The notes under the pieces: model-generated
What the model was told of the DNA's origin: nothing
What the model saw: the letters and a program-made list of their open reading frames with translations, nothing else
The model's database searches: none
Origin: Rs1 sp029027825
GTDB taxonomy: Bacteria > Pseudomonadota > Gammaproteobacteria > Pseudomonadales > Balneatricaceae
Assembly: GCA_029027825.1 (NCBI GenBank)
Contig: CP093399.1
Location: 1,550,001-1,614,000 of the forward strand
Direction: 5' to 3'
Length of the DNA: 64,000 nucleotides
Made by a program: the position numbers and the translations under genes
Part shown: positions 17,614-26,911 of the stretch, piece after piece
How positions within the stretch are numbered: the first letter of the stretch is position 1
How the letters are laid out: each line of letters begins with the position of its first letter

Positions 17614-18432
17614 TCAAATAAACAAATCTGGGATTAACGGCTTGCCGGGGGTTACGGCATAGCTTGTTAAATCGGTAATACCCGCTTCAGCCAATATTTC
17701 TTCATCAATGAAAAAATTGCCAGTGCAACTTTTCGCATCGCGGATCAGAATTTGGTAGGCGCTATCGGCAACAATGGCGGGGGTTCTGCAATTATCCGCT
17801 TGGACTAAAGCGCCCAGTGCTGCCAGTGCCGCGGTATAAATTACGGTTTTTGGCCAGAGCGCGTTGACCGCAACCCCTTGTTTGGCGAGTTCTGCTGACA
17901 TCCCAAGTACGCACAAGCTCATGCCGTATTTAGCGATAGTGTAAGCGGTATGGTTTTTAAACCATTTTGGATCCATATTTAGCGGTGGCGATAAATTGAG
18001 AATATGCGGGTTTTCAGCTTTTAAGAGATGCGGTAAGCAGGCTTGCGATACGGCAAAAGTGCCGCGAGTATTAACTTGCTGCATTAAATCGTAACGCTTC
18101 ATCGGCGTCTGTAGTGTTTTAGATAAGCTAATCGCCGATGCGTTGTTTATACAAATGTCGATACCGCCAAAAGTGGCCACCGCCTGTTCTACGGCGTCCG
18201 CTATTTGTCGATCATCTCTGATATCTACTTGTAAGGGTAGGGCTTTTCCTCCCGCAGCTTCAATTTCAGCGGCGGCCGTATAAATAGTACCGGGCAGTTT
18301 CGGGTGTGGCTCTGCGGATTTAGCCGCGATCACGATGTTAGCGCCATCCGCAGCGGCTTTTTTTGCAATAGCCAAGCCAATCCCGCGGCTGGCCCCGGTA
18401 ATAAATAGTGTCTTTCCCTGTAAATTTGACAT
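17614..18432 (-). CDS. HSDL2-like short-chain dehydrogenase/reductase
   Basis: This 272-residue SDR has the NAD(P)-binding TGASRGIG at residues 13-20, NNAS near 95 and the catalytic YTIAK near 163. The pattern AAKSAEPHPKLPGTIYTAAAEIEAAGG is typical of hydroxysteroid dehydrogenase-like 2 proteins, here without an SCP2 domain. It is the last gene of the fatty-acid operon, 7 bp after the thioesterase, which suggests oxidation or reduction of an acyl-chain intermediate. The exact substrate is not known for the family. Confidence 0.87.
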   Translation of the reverse strand: MSNLQGKTLFITGASRGIGLAIAKKAAADGANIVIAAKSAEPHPKLPGTIYTAAAEIEAAGGKALPLQVDIRDDRQIADAVEQAVATFGGIDICINNASAISLSKTLQTPMKRYDLMQQVNTRGTFAVSQACLPHLLKAENPHILNLSPPLNMDPKWFKNHTAYTIAKYGMSLCVLGMSAELAKQGVAVNALWPKTVIYTAALAALGALVQADNCRTPAIVADSAYQILIRDAKSCTGNFFIDEEILAEAGITDLTSYAVTPGKPLIPDLFI

Positions 18433-18439
18433 TATAACC

Positions 18440-18982
18440 TCAATTTTGAAATTTTATTTGCGCCCCTAGGGCTTGATCAGCATGGTGCCATTCGAGCATC
18501 CATGCCGGCAATTCAGGGCTTTGAGCCGCAATATTCGCATGTCGCATTAAATCTGCGGTGGGAATGTTGCCACTGCGATCTCTAAACAGTACTTTGGTCG
18601 CTGCAAGTGCGTAAGTCTCTTTACCGACTAAGAAGGTCTGCTGCATAAAAATCCATTTATCGTCCCAACCGGCAATGCTAGTGACCAGCTCAAAGCGTTG
18701 AAAAGGCGCTAAGGATTTACGGTAGCGAATCGTCGAACTGCCTAATAGAGGCTGCCAGCGATTTTTAAACATCGGAATATGCAATCCTATTTGGAAAGCG
18801 AGATCAAATCGCCCTAGATCCATACAAGATAAGTAGCGCCCATTGTTTTGATGGAGGTTAATATCTAAATCCATTGGCCAAACTCGCATCGATAGCACCG
18901 AAGGTATGTCGACTTGCTGCTGATACTTTTTTCTCAAAAAACCTTTGATCACTATTTTTGCTAAGCGAAAGTGCATATTCAT
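18440..18982 (-). CDS. Acyl-CoA thioesterase-like hot-dog fold protein (THEM6-type)
   Basis: This is a 180-residue protein with RVWPMDLDINLHQNNGRYLSCMDLGRFDLAFQIG, the hot-dog core and long helix of THEM6-like thioesterases, and the central strand IRYRKSLAPFQRFELVTSI. Family members hydrolyse acyl-CoA or aid fatty-acid handling. It lies 12 bp after the acyl-CoA dehydrogenase and 7 bp before the SDR, in the same orientation. Confidence 0.82.
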   Translation of the reverse strand: MNMHFRLAKIVIKGFLRKKYQQQVDIPSVLSMRVWPMDLDINLHQNNGRYLSCMDLGRFDLAFQIGLHIPMFKNRWQPLLGSSTIRYRKSLAPFQRFELVTSIAGWDDKWIFMQQTFLVGKETYALAATKVLFRDRSGNIPTADLMRHANIAAQSPELPAWMLEWHHADQALGAQIKFQN

Positions 18983-18994
18983 TTAAACATCTCT

Positions 18995-20749
18995 TTAAAA
19001 TTGCTCTTCATCCAATGCCATTAAACTCTTGCCGCCGGCCATGATGGAGGCGAACAATGAGCTGCTTTGTGGCAGTATTTTTTGCATATAAAAACGGCCT
19101 GTTTTGAGCTTGGCATCGTAAAATCCGCTGTTATCAGCTGCTGTTTTTTGCAGGGCAATTTCAGCCATTCGACACCACATAAAGGCGAGCGCAACCAGTC
19201 CAAACAGTTTTAAATATTCACTCGCCACACCAGCCGCTTCCTCAGGATTAGACATGCCGGTGACCGCAACTTGTCCGGTGGCTTGTTGCAACCTAATAAA
19301 TGCTTTGGACAAGGGCTGAATAAATTCAGTCAATTCTGGGTTGGCTATATGTTGTTCAATGTATTCTTGTACGGGATGGAAAAAACGGCGCAAATTTCGA
19401 CCCGCTTTGTCCGGTAGTTTTCGACCGATAAGATCCAGTGCCTGAATGCCATTGGTACCCTCGTAAATTTGGGTGATGCGACAATCTCTGACATATTGCT
19501 CCATCCCAGATTCACGTACGAAACCGTGACCGCCGAGTACTTGCACTCCTAAGTTGGTACATTCAAATGCAATATCAGTAAACAGAGATTTAACGATAGG
19601 GGTGGTCAGTTGTACGAACTCGGCAGCAGAATCTCTACGCGCTTTATCCCCATGGTTGGTTGAATAGTCGAACTCTTGTGAAACCCATGCCCCAAAAGCT
19701 CGGCAACCTTCTGTGTAGGCCCGCATGGTCATGAGCATTCGTCGGACATCTGGATGGACGATAATTGGGTCCGCCGCTTTGTCCGGGTGTTTGGCCCCAG
19801 TCAAAGATCTGCCTTGTAAGCGATTTTTAGCGTACTCAACTGCACCTTGATAGGATATTTCACACAGGCCTATACCTTGCATACTCACCGCAAGACGCGC
19901 TCTATTCATCATCACGAACATGCCTTGCATGCCCTTGCCTAAATCGCCGACTAGCCAGCCCTGTGAATTTTCAAAGTTCATGGTACAAGTAGACGATGCT
20001 TTAATACCCATTTTTTGTTCCAGGGCACTGCAGACCACACGGTTGCTTTCGCCAGCTTCTCCCTGCTGATCAAGACTGTATTTAGGCACCACAAATAAGC
20101 TAATCCCCTTGATGCCAGCCACGGCCTCAGGGGTTCTAGCCAAGACTAAGTGAATCACATTGTCGGTTAGATCGTGATCACCTGCAGAGATGAATATTTT
20201 GCTACCGCTGATGGCGTAGGAACCATCAGCTTGCAAGACTGCTTTGGTACGACATAGACCTAAGTCTGTGCCGCAATGTGGTTCGGTTAGGCACATAGTG
20301 CCAGACCAGCTACCGTCAACCAGTTTAGGTAAAAACTGATCTTTTAGTGACGAGGAGGCAAAGGCGTGAATGGCATGATAGGCGCCATATGAAAGCCCAG
20401 CATACATGCCAAATGAGAGGTTAGCTGAGCAGAGCATTTCCTCGACCATAGAGTGAATACTTTTAGGCATGTTCATGCCACCGTATTTAGCATCGCAGCT
20501 AAACGCTGTCCAGCCACCTTGGCAGAGTAGTTGGTATGCTTCTTTAAAGCCTTTTGGGGTGCTGACAACCCCGTCTTTGAGGGTGCAGCCTTCTTCATCA
20601 CCAGAGCGATTAAGAGGGAAGACCACTTCTTGATTGAAGGTGGCGGCAGCCGCTAAAACGGGTTCGACTAAATCTCTACTAGCCTCGGCAAACCCTGGCA
20701 GACTGGTCAATTTATCCGCCTGTAAAAGCTCGTACAAAACGAATTGCAT
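18995..20749 (-). CDS. Acyl-CoA dehydrogenase
   Basis: The 584 residues follow the long acyl-CoA dehydrogenase type: an N-terminal helical domain from MQFVLYELLQADKL, the middle strand domain with CLTEPHCGTDLG near 153, the FAD-binding and dimer region with QVLGGHGFVRESGMEQYVRDCRITQIYEGTNGIQALDLIGRKL (the Glu in YEGTNG is the expected catalytic base), and a C-terminal extension. It catalyses the first FAD-linked step of beta-oxidation. It is 31 bp downstream of the FadN-type gene in the operon. Confidence 0.95.
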   Translation of the reverse strand: MQFVLYELLQADKLTSLPGFAEASRDLVEPVLAAAATFNQEVVFPLNRSGDEEGCTLKDGVVSTPKGFKEAYQLLCQGGWTAFSCDAKYGGMNMPKSIHSMVEEMLCSANLSFGMYAGLSYGAYHAIHAFASSSLKDQFLPKLVDGSWSGTMCLTEPHCGTDLGLCRTKAVLQADGSYAISGSKIFISAGDHDLTDNVIHLVLARTPEAVAGIKGISLFVVPKYSLDQQGEAGESNRVVCSALEQKMGIKASSTCTMNFENSQGWLVGDLGKGMQGMFVMMNRARLAVSMQGIGLCEISYQGAVEYAKNRLQGRSLTGAKHPDKAADPIIVHPDVRRMLMTMRAYTEGCRAFGAWVSQEFDYSTNHGDKARRDSAAEFVQLTTPIVKSLFTDIAFECTNLGVQVLGGHGFVRESGMEQYVRDCRITQIYEGTNGIQALDLIGRKLPDKAGRNLRRFFHPVQEYIEQHIANPELTEFIQPLSKAFIRLQQATGQVAVTGMSNPEEAAGVASEYLKLFGLVALAFMWCRMAEIALQKTAADNSGFYDAKLKTGRFYMQKILPQSSSLFASIMAGGKSLMALDEEQF

Positions 20750-20780
20750 GTCGCGTTTAGGTGCTTGTTAATTAGCCATA

Positions 20781-23108
20781 TTAATTCCTCAAAGGTTTGC
20801 TGGTTAGCAAGATATGTTCGACCCTTTCCAAGCTATCTGGATGGCGAATTATTTTCATAAAGGTCTTGCGTTCAAGAGCGAGAATCTCATCTTCAGATTG
20901 CTCAACTGTCGGGTCAGCTTTCGCACCTCCACTGAGAATATCAGCGACCGCCATCGATACCACTCTATCGTGTTTAGTGGCTTTTCCACTGCGCACAAAG
21001 CCGTCAACTGCCATCGTAAAGGCGGCTTTTGCACTGGGCCCTGGCAAATGAAAAGTCGGTGCTTGCGGTGCTTGGTAGTCGGCAACGAGTGAGAGTGCTT
21101 TTTGCTTGGCATCGCTCAATAAACGATAGCGATTCATGGTAATGCCATCGGTATCACGTAATACCATGTTGGAGCGAGCCTCTTCAGCAGATTTGGAGAC
21201 AGTGGCGGTGGATATCAGCTCAAACGCTTTGGCAGATCCCGGCATAGGGCCGCGTGGATGCTTTGGATTGGTAGACCATCTGTGCAGCATTTCTTTACAA
21301 CCGCCCCAGGCGGGAACTAGGCCTACGCCTACTTCAACCAGACCGGTGTAAGTTTCAATGTGGGCCTGCACAGCATCGCAGTGTAATAAAATTTCACAGC
21401 CACCACCTAGTGCCATGCCGCAGGGAGCAGAGACCACGGGGAAAGGCGAGTACTTCAACGCTTTATAAGCCTGTTGACCCGCGGCGACTATTTTAGCGAT
21501 TTCAGGCCATGCGGCAATGTTTGCAGCAAACATCGCCAAGCCTAAGTTAGCGCCGGCACTGAAGTTGTTAGCGTCCGTGTATATAACCAGCGCAGCATAG
21601 CTTTTGCTCACGGTTAGAATAGACTTTTGCAGTAACTGCATCGTATCTGAGTCAAGGGAGTTCATTTTTGAAGTGAATTCAAAACAGGCCACACCGTCCC
21701 CTATATCCCACAGTGCTGCTGAAGCATTTTTGAGGATCGGCTGGCTGTGGCGCTTGATGTCCGATAGCATTAAGATGCCCTGGGCACGTCGCACATCGCG
21801 GTAATTACCGGCTGAGGTAAAGTATTGCAGTTTTTGCTCTTGCTCTCGGTAAAAGCTCTTTCCTGATAGCGCTTGTAAAATAGCGGGAACTGCTTGATTC
21901 TGCTGTTCTAGTTTGTCGATAAACCACTGCGGACCCTATATATCAAGCAATTCAAATGGGCCAAATTTCCAGTTGTAGCCTAAGCGCATCGCCTCATCAA
22001 TGGCGGTTATATCCTCTGCCGCATCGGCAACTAAACTGGCAGCATAGGCTAAAGTTTGCGACATGACTCGCCAAGCATATTTTGCTGATTTATCATTAGT
22101 TTCAAATAGTTGACGAATGTTTTTAACCTTAATTTTAGCGCTTTGTGATTCGACTTTAAGCACCGGTCGGTATTCACCTGATACTAGGTCTATCGCCTCT
22201 TTTACCTTGCCACCATCGTCGCGATTGATTCGGTAAAATCCTCCTTTGCCCTTGCGCCCGGTATAGCCTTCACTAATCATTTTTTCCAGCAGCGGCAAGC
22301 TCCGCTCTATTTGCACAAAGGGATCATTTTCAGGTAGTAAACTGACCATCGATTGCAGAATATTAGGCATCAAATCTAGCCCGACTAAATCGATTAAACC
22401 AAACACTCCCGTTTTAGGTACGCCGCAGGGACGTGAAAGTACCGCATCCGCTTCCTCGATGCTCATACCACAATCAAAAGCTTCCACCAACGCGCAGTAA
22501 ATCCAAAATATGCCGAGTCTATTGGCAATAAAACCCGGTCGATCTTTACAGTTTACAATCGATTTCCCCAGTTTATAATCGGCAAACTCACTGACAGTAT
22601 CAATGGCTGATTGACGAGTATCTGCCCCTTTGACCACTTCTAACAACCGCATATATCGCGGCGGGTTAAAGAAGTGTGTAATACAAAAATCCTCGCTAAA
22701 GCCGGCGCTCATACCACTGACTAAAGAGGTTAAGGGGATCGTTGAGGTGTTTGAAGAGACGATAGAGCCAGGTTTTCTATGCTTATCCAGCTTTTTATAT
22801 AACTCTTGTTTGATATCAAGACGCTCGACTATCGCCTCGATAATCCAATCACAATCGCTTAACTGATCGAGATGGTCTTCAATATTTAAGGGGCTAATCA
22901 GCTTAGCGTTACGTGGGTGGGTAAGTGCTGCAGGGTTGGACTTTAACAGTTTTTGGATAGCTGTTTGAGCGATAATATTTCTATTTTCAGCATCCACAGG
23001 CACTATATCTAACAGCAAAACAGGGTAGCCAGCATTGGCAACATGGGCTGCAATACTCGCTCCCATTACTCCTGCGCCGATTACGCAGACTTTGTTAATT
23101 GCACTCAT
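20781..23108 (-). pseudogene. FadN-type 3-hydroxyacyl-CoA dehydrogenase / enoyl-CoA hydratase, interrupted by an in-frame TAG
   Basis: A single 776-codon frame is broken only by the amber codon at 21936-21938. The front half (ATG 23108) has the NAD motif VCVIGAGVMGASIAAHVANAG, SSNTSTIP, HFFNPPRYMRLLEVV and two 3HAD C-terminal domains, ending GPFELLDI. The same frame continues after the stop as GPQWFIDKLEQ and then a crotonase domain (GANLGLAMFAAN, APCGMALGGGCEILLHCD, VEVGVGLVPAWGG). Together they match the FadN architecture. The start overlaps the thiolase stop (TAATG). The two halves could still be made separately, because an ATG (MLSDIK) precedes the crotonase domain; otherwise this is a fresh pseudogene or a base error. 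Confidence 0.88.
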
Positions 23109-24232
23109 TAGATGGCCTCCACTATAGTAGCGATACCTTGTCCGCCTCCGATACATTGCGTCGCTAAACCGTATCTCTTGCCTTCGCGCTGCAGCAGTGA
23201 GGCGACTTTGCCGACAATACGCGCACCAGTTGCGCCCAGCGGGTGACCCAGTGCGATAGCACCGCCATCGATATTGACTTTAGCAGGGTCTAGCCGCAAT
23301 TCGTTGATACAGGCTAAAGACTGAGATGCAAAGGCTTCATTTAGCTCAATAATATCGATATCGTCGATGCTTAAGCCAGCTCTACTAAGCGCTTTTCTGC
23401 TCGCTTCTACTGGGCCCATGCCCATGATTTCTGGAGCACAGCCAGAAATAGCGACAGCGACAATACGCGCCAGCGGTTTAATATTGTTGTGCAGAGCGTA
23501 ATCTTCAGCGCAGACTAATACTGCGGAGGCACCATCAGTGAGGGGAGAGCTAGTGCCGGCTGTCACCGTGCCCGAGGCATCAAAGGCCGGTTTTAGGGTT
23601 GCCAGCTTTTCTAGGCTGGTATCGGCGCGGATGCAACCATCTTTCGTCACTGCGTTTATCGCAATAATTTCATCTTGGAAATAACCTTGTTTTTGAGCAA
23701 GCGCGGCCTTTAATTGTGAATCCACTGCAAACGCTTCTTGTGCTGCACGGGAGATATTAAAACGTTGGGCGATGATCTCGGCAGTATCGCCCATGCCCAT
23801 CAGCGAATTAGGTCGCTCAGAGTAAAGCTTAGGATTTGGCATTGGATTGAATCCCATCATTGGGATACGTGACATGCTTTCAATGCCTGCGCAAATAAAA
23901 GCATCACCGGCACCTAGTGCAATACTGCCGGCCGCCATGTGAATCGCCTGCATAGATGATCCACACCAGCGGTTAATTGTCGAGCCACCGACGCTATTGG
24001 GTAAGTTTGATAAAAAAACCACTAAGCGAGCGATATTAAAACCTTGCTCCCCCTCGGGAAAGGCACAGCCACAGATAAGATCTTCAATATCCGCTGCTTT
24101 AATTGAAGTTCGCGCTAACAGCCCTTTGACAACCTGGGCCAGTAAATCATCGGGACGAACTTTTACAAACTCACCTTTGTTGGCGAGTTGAAAAGGGGAG
24201 CGAGCATAACCTGCGATAACAGCGTTCTTCAT
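23108..24232 (-). CDS. Acetyl-CoA C-acyltransferase (3-ketoacyl-CoA thiolase)
   Basis: This is a 374-residue thiolase with the acyl-carrying Cys in INRWCGSSMQAIHMA near residue 89, NEAFASQ near 292, GGAIALGHPLGATGARI near 324 and CIGGGQG near 362. It cleaves 3-ketoacyl-CoA in the last step of beta-oxidation. It overlaps the next gene by one base (TAATG), a sign of coupled translation, and lies 55 bp after the MerR regulator. The complement of activities (dehydrogenase, hydratase/hydroxyacyl dehydrogenase, thiolase) is full apart from the amber codon. Confidence 0.95.
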   Translation of the reverse strand: MKNAVIAGYARSPFQLANKGEFVKVRPDDLLAQVVKGLLARTSIKAADIEDLICGCAFPEGEQGFNIARLVVFLSNLPNSVGGSTINRWCGSSMQAIHMAAGSIALGAGDAFICAGIESMSRIPMMGFNPMPNPKLYSERPNSLMGMGDTAEIIAQRFNISRAAQEAFAVDSQLKAALAQKQGYFQDEIIAINAVTKDGCIRADTSLEKLATLKPAFDASGTVTAGTSSPLTDGASAVLVCAEDYALHNNIKPLARIVAVAISGCAPEIMGMGPVEASRKALSRAGLSIDDIDIIELNEAFASQSLACINELRLDPAKVNIDGGAIALGHPLGATGARIVGKVASLLQREGKRYGLATQCIGGGQGIATIVEAI

Positions 24233-24287
24233 AGTGAATCTCCGTTTCTGAATATGTTTTAAAATACTGAATCTGATTTACAAATAG

Positions 24288-24665
24288 CTATTCATTTAAA
24301 GCATCAAGACATTTTTCTTCAATTTCTAGCAGCTCAGTCAAAACCAAATCTAACTCCGCACGTTGGTCTTCTAAGTCGTTGATTTTGTTTCTTACTTTGA
24401 CGCTAAGCATTTGGGTTTGCTGCTGGCTATTAATGTCTACGTTATATAGATCTAAGAACTCTCCGATGACCGCCAAGCTGAATCCTAAGCGCTTACCGCG
24501 TAAAATTAAGATTAATCGCGCTCGGTCTTTGCGTGTATAAACTCTAGTGCTACCCGCTCTTTGTGGAATAAGCAGCCCTTTGGTTTCATAAAAGCGAATC
24601 GCCCGCGGGGTAATTCCCAGTTCTTTAGCTAATTTAGGCACAGTGTAAAAATCTTGATCAGTCAT
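24288..24665 (-). CDS. MerR-family transcriptional regulator of the fatty-acid operon
   Basis: The 125 residues contain a winged helix (YTVPKLAKELGITPRAIRFYETKGLL at 7-32, then TRVYTRKDRARL) and a coiled-coil dimer helix, with no metal-binding cysteines at the C-terminus; an acyl-CoA type ligand is therefore likelier than a metal. It is the first gene of the operon that runs to the SDR. A perfect 16-bp palindrome lies 50 bp upstream, a half-degenerate copy touches its ribosome site, and the same palindrome precedes fadL. Confidence 0.9.
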   Translation of the reverse strand: MTDQDFYTVPKLAKELGITPRAIRFYETKGLLIPQRAGSTRVYTRKDRARLILILRGKRLGFSLAVIGEFLDLYNVDINSQQQTQMLSVKVRNKINDLEDQRAELDLVLTELLEIEEKCLDALNE

Positions 24666-24667
24666 AT

Positions 24668-24683
24668 TTAACCTGTAGGTAAG
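24668..24683. promoter_or_regulatory. second, imperfect MerR-type operator
   Basis: TTAACCTGTAGGTAAG resembles the main palindrome with changes at the outer and central positions. It ends 3 bp upstream of the MerR start codon, overlapping the ribosome binding area, and could add autoregulation. This is inferred from similarity only. Confidence 0.5.
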
Positions 24684-24715
24684 TGATATGAATAAATGAC
24701 TATTAAGTTATACAT

Positions 24716-24731
24716 GTTACCTATAGGTAAC
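24716..24731. promoter_or_regulatory. predicted MerR operator of the beta-oxidation operon
   Basis: GTTACCTATAGGTAAC is a perfect 16-bp palindrome about 50 bp upstream of the MerR start. The inner TTACCTATAGGT also occurs upstream of fadL (26117-26144), which ties both transcripts to one regulator, most simply the adjacent MerR protein. Confidence 0.75.
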
Positions 24732-24773
24732 GCTAGTCAATAAATAATAATACTCATTTTAAAAAGGCAAAAA

Positions 24774-24799
24774 AAAGCCTTTCATCGAGGAAAGGCTTT
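24774..24799 (-). terminator. rho-independent terminator of fadL
   Basis: On the minus strand the stem AAAGCCTTTC / GAAAGGCTTT is followed by a T-run, 18 bp after the fadL stop. It separates fadL from the MerR-led operon. Confidence 0.9.
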
Positions 24800-24816
24800 G
24801 GTATTTATTTTCATCA

Positions 24817-26091
24817 TTAAAATTTGTAGTCGAATCCAATGCTTAATATATCAATGTTAGAGTCGAATTCGCCACTGAATTCAGTTCCGCCACCAAGATT
24901 TCCCAATTTGTGGTTTTCACTGATTTTAGCTTTTTTAGCTTTTATATGAGAATAGCCTGCGTTTAAAGTGGCTTTATCATTAATTTTATAACTCGCTCCA
25001 ATAGATGCCCAGTAGCGAGTAGCATCAGGGATACCTGCTGTTCTATCTTCGTCATTTGCAGCGCCTTCATCGTAAGCGATACCAAATTTCAATTGTAGTT
25101 TTTCATTGAATTGATAATTGGCACCGATGGCGGCGAAAATAGTGTCATCCCAATTGTATATAGTAGTGGATCTAGTGCTTCCGTCAGAGTCACGGATTAC
25201 GTTAAGCTCATCAAGTTCAGACCAATCGGTCCATGCTACATCAGCTAGTAGCGTCCATTTGTCGGATACTTCTTGATATAAGCCTACAGATACGACAGCA
25301 GGTAAAGTAAGATCGGCGTGAGCATCAAAATTAAGAGCTGGTGAAGCCGAGTCTGGGGTAGACAGGCCTCCTTTTAGTGTATGTTTAATCTTGGATCTAT
25401 AATTAAAACCAACACGGCCTGTATCACTGTATTCATACAAAAAACCAAATGAATAGCCCAGGCCTGTATCATCTGCAGTAAGAGTTGATAGGACTGCTCC
25501 AGGAACAAAATTAATATTAGATAGTTTTCCTTCAATTTTTTGAAATTGTATATTACCGCCAATAGAAAGTTGATCATTTACTCTATAAGCAATAGAAGGA
25601 GCGAAATTTATAGTCTTAATTTCGCTAAAAACATTGTATTGCGCGCCAATCCAATCTTCATCATATTCTGTAGATAAGCCAAAAGGTGCGTTTATACTAA
25701 TGCCTAGCTTAATGTCATCAGAATAATCCCAAAGTGCATAAGCAGCTGGTACAAATGCTGAGTTCCCACCGTCTATACCTGTCGTCTTATTCAAAATTGC
25801 GCCACCCCCTGCCGAAGAGTTACTTTTGTGTGAGTAGTCTGCGCTTGGTCGGATGATGGATAAATTGGATTGTACGTGATTGCCTTTAATCCTTGTCATG
25901 CCAGCTGGGTTAAAGAAGATGGTGCTGGCATCCACCGCTTTGGCTGTTTGTCCGGCAAAGGAGTTTCCTTGGCCCTCTGCACTTTGTTCTTTTAATTGAA
26001 ACCCTGCTGCCTGTACCACTGCAGTGCTGCTAGCCATGGTAATAGCAGCGATCACAACAGCGAGCTTTGTTCTTTTATTTGTTTTTAACAT
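24817..26091 (-). CDS. fadL: FadL-family outer membrane long-chain fatty acid transporter
   Basis: This 424-residue protein has a signal peptide cleaved after VVQA near residue 28, and the mature N-terminus AGFQLKEQSAEGQGNSFAG, the FadL hatch with the NPA-type DASTIFFNPAGMTR. The rest is a beta-barrel ending in an aromatic residue (IGFDYKF). It imports long-chain fatty acids across the outer membrane and would feed the downstream beta-oxidation enzymes. It has its own terminator, a GAGAGG ribosome site and the operator about 26 bp upstream. Confidence 0.95.
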   Translation of the reverse strand: MLKTNKRTKLAVVIAAITMASSTAVVQAAGFQLKEQSAEGQGNSFAGQTAKAVDASTIFFNPAGMTRIKGNHVQSNLSIIRPSADYSHKSNSSAGGGAILNKTTGIDGGNSAFVPAAYALWDYSDDIKLGISINAPFGLSTEYDEDWIGAQYNVFSEIKTINFAPSIAYRVNDQLSIGGNIQFQKIEGKLSNINFVPGAVLSTLTADDTGLGYSFGFLYEYSDTGRVGFNYRSKIKHTLKGGLSTPDSASPALNFDAHADLTLPAVVSVGLYQEVSDKWTLLADVAWTDWSELDELNVIRDSDGSTRSTTIYNWDDTIFAAIGANYQFNEKLQLKFGIAYDEGAANDEDRTAGIPDATRYWASIGASYKINDKATLNAGYSHIKAKKAKISENHKLGNLGGGTEFSGEFDSNIDILSIGFDYKF

Positions 26092-26116
26092 AGAGCCTCT
26101 CTTTTCTTTTGGCTAA

Positions 26117-26144
26117 GTGTAGATTACCTATAGGTGATCTACAC
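26117..26144. promoter_or_regulatory. predicted MerR operator upstream of fadL
   Basis: A 28-bp near-perfect dyad centred on TTACCTATAGGT, with outer arms GTGTAGAT and ATCTACAC. It lies about 26 bp before the fadL start and shares its core with the palindrome upstream of the MerR gene. Confidence 0.75.
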
Positions 26145-26911
26145 TACACTTATGGTTATTTAAAGTTCAATATAAAATACTATTTTTATCCGGTTGCTAG
26201 CAAAATTAGTCATTTTTCTCAGTTTGTTTTGACAAAACAACATGGCCATTTAAGGAAGGGTAGGGCGTTTGTTAAGCTTGATAACTGAGTATTGTAAAGT
26301 GAGCAAGCGCCATTTTCTGTAGTGAAATAGCGACTTAAAACAGTCGGCATATTAACAGAGAGCGAGCAGATAAAGTATTACTGCACTACTACTATATTCA
26401 GATATTGGGGTAAAAGAAGTGATTGTTCTGCATCTGAACCTAACTTATATAAGACTGGCATAGCTAAGTGAGTAGATAGATAAGTTTATGCTAACGGCAA
26501 TTTATAATTAGATATTTAGGAGTCAGCTATAATTATCATGCTTCATATAATTTTTATTATGTTAAATTAATGCTTGGGCTCACTCATAATCAAGAAGCTG
26601 TATTTTAACGACTTAAAGAGACTCGTAATATCCCACAATTACTCATCTAGGCAGGTTTAATCAATCTAAGCCGCTTGCTTTGTGATGAACGTGGAAATAT
26701 GAATATTGAGTTGAGATAGTGGATATGGCTTAAGCGTATTACTTGATTGCATTCGACCTTCACAATGCAGCGATAGTCAGCGAATAATATTAAATGAGAA
26801 CAGGGAATATATAGATATTGATAAGTTCTATTTACCAGAGATCCTTGAGAGCTCTCTGGTAAATAGAATTAATTTGTGTAGATCGAATGCCAGCCCAACT
26901 GGACTCTATTT
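26145..26911. other. long spacer with one strong stem-loop
   Basis: No gene is visible. A perfect 15-bp inverted repeat lies at 26826-26840 / 26854-26868 (TTCTATTTACCAGAG and its complement), 44 bp past the ddl stop, a possible terminator without a clear T-run. The short words GCATTCGA (26749) and TCGAATGC (26883) form an outer pair around it. Confidence 0.55.
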
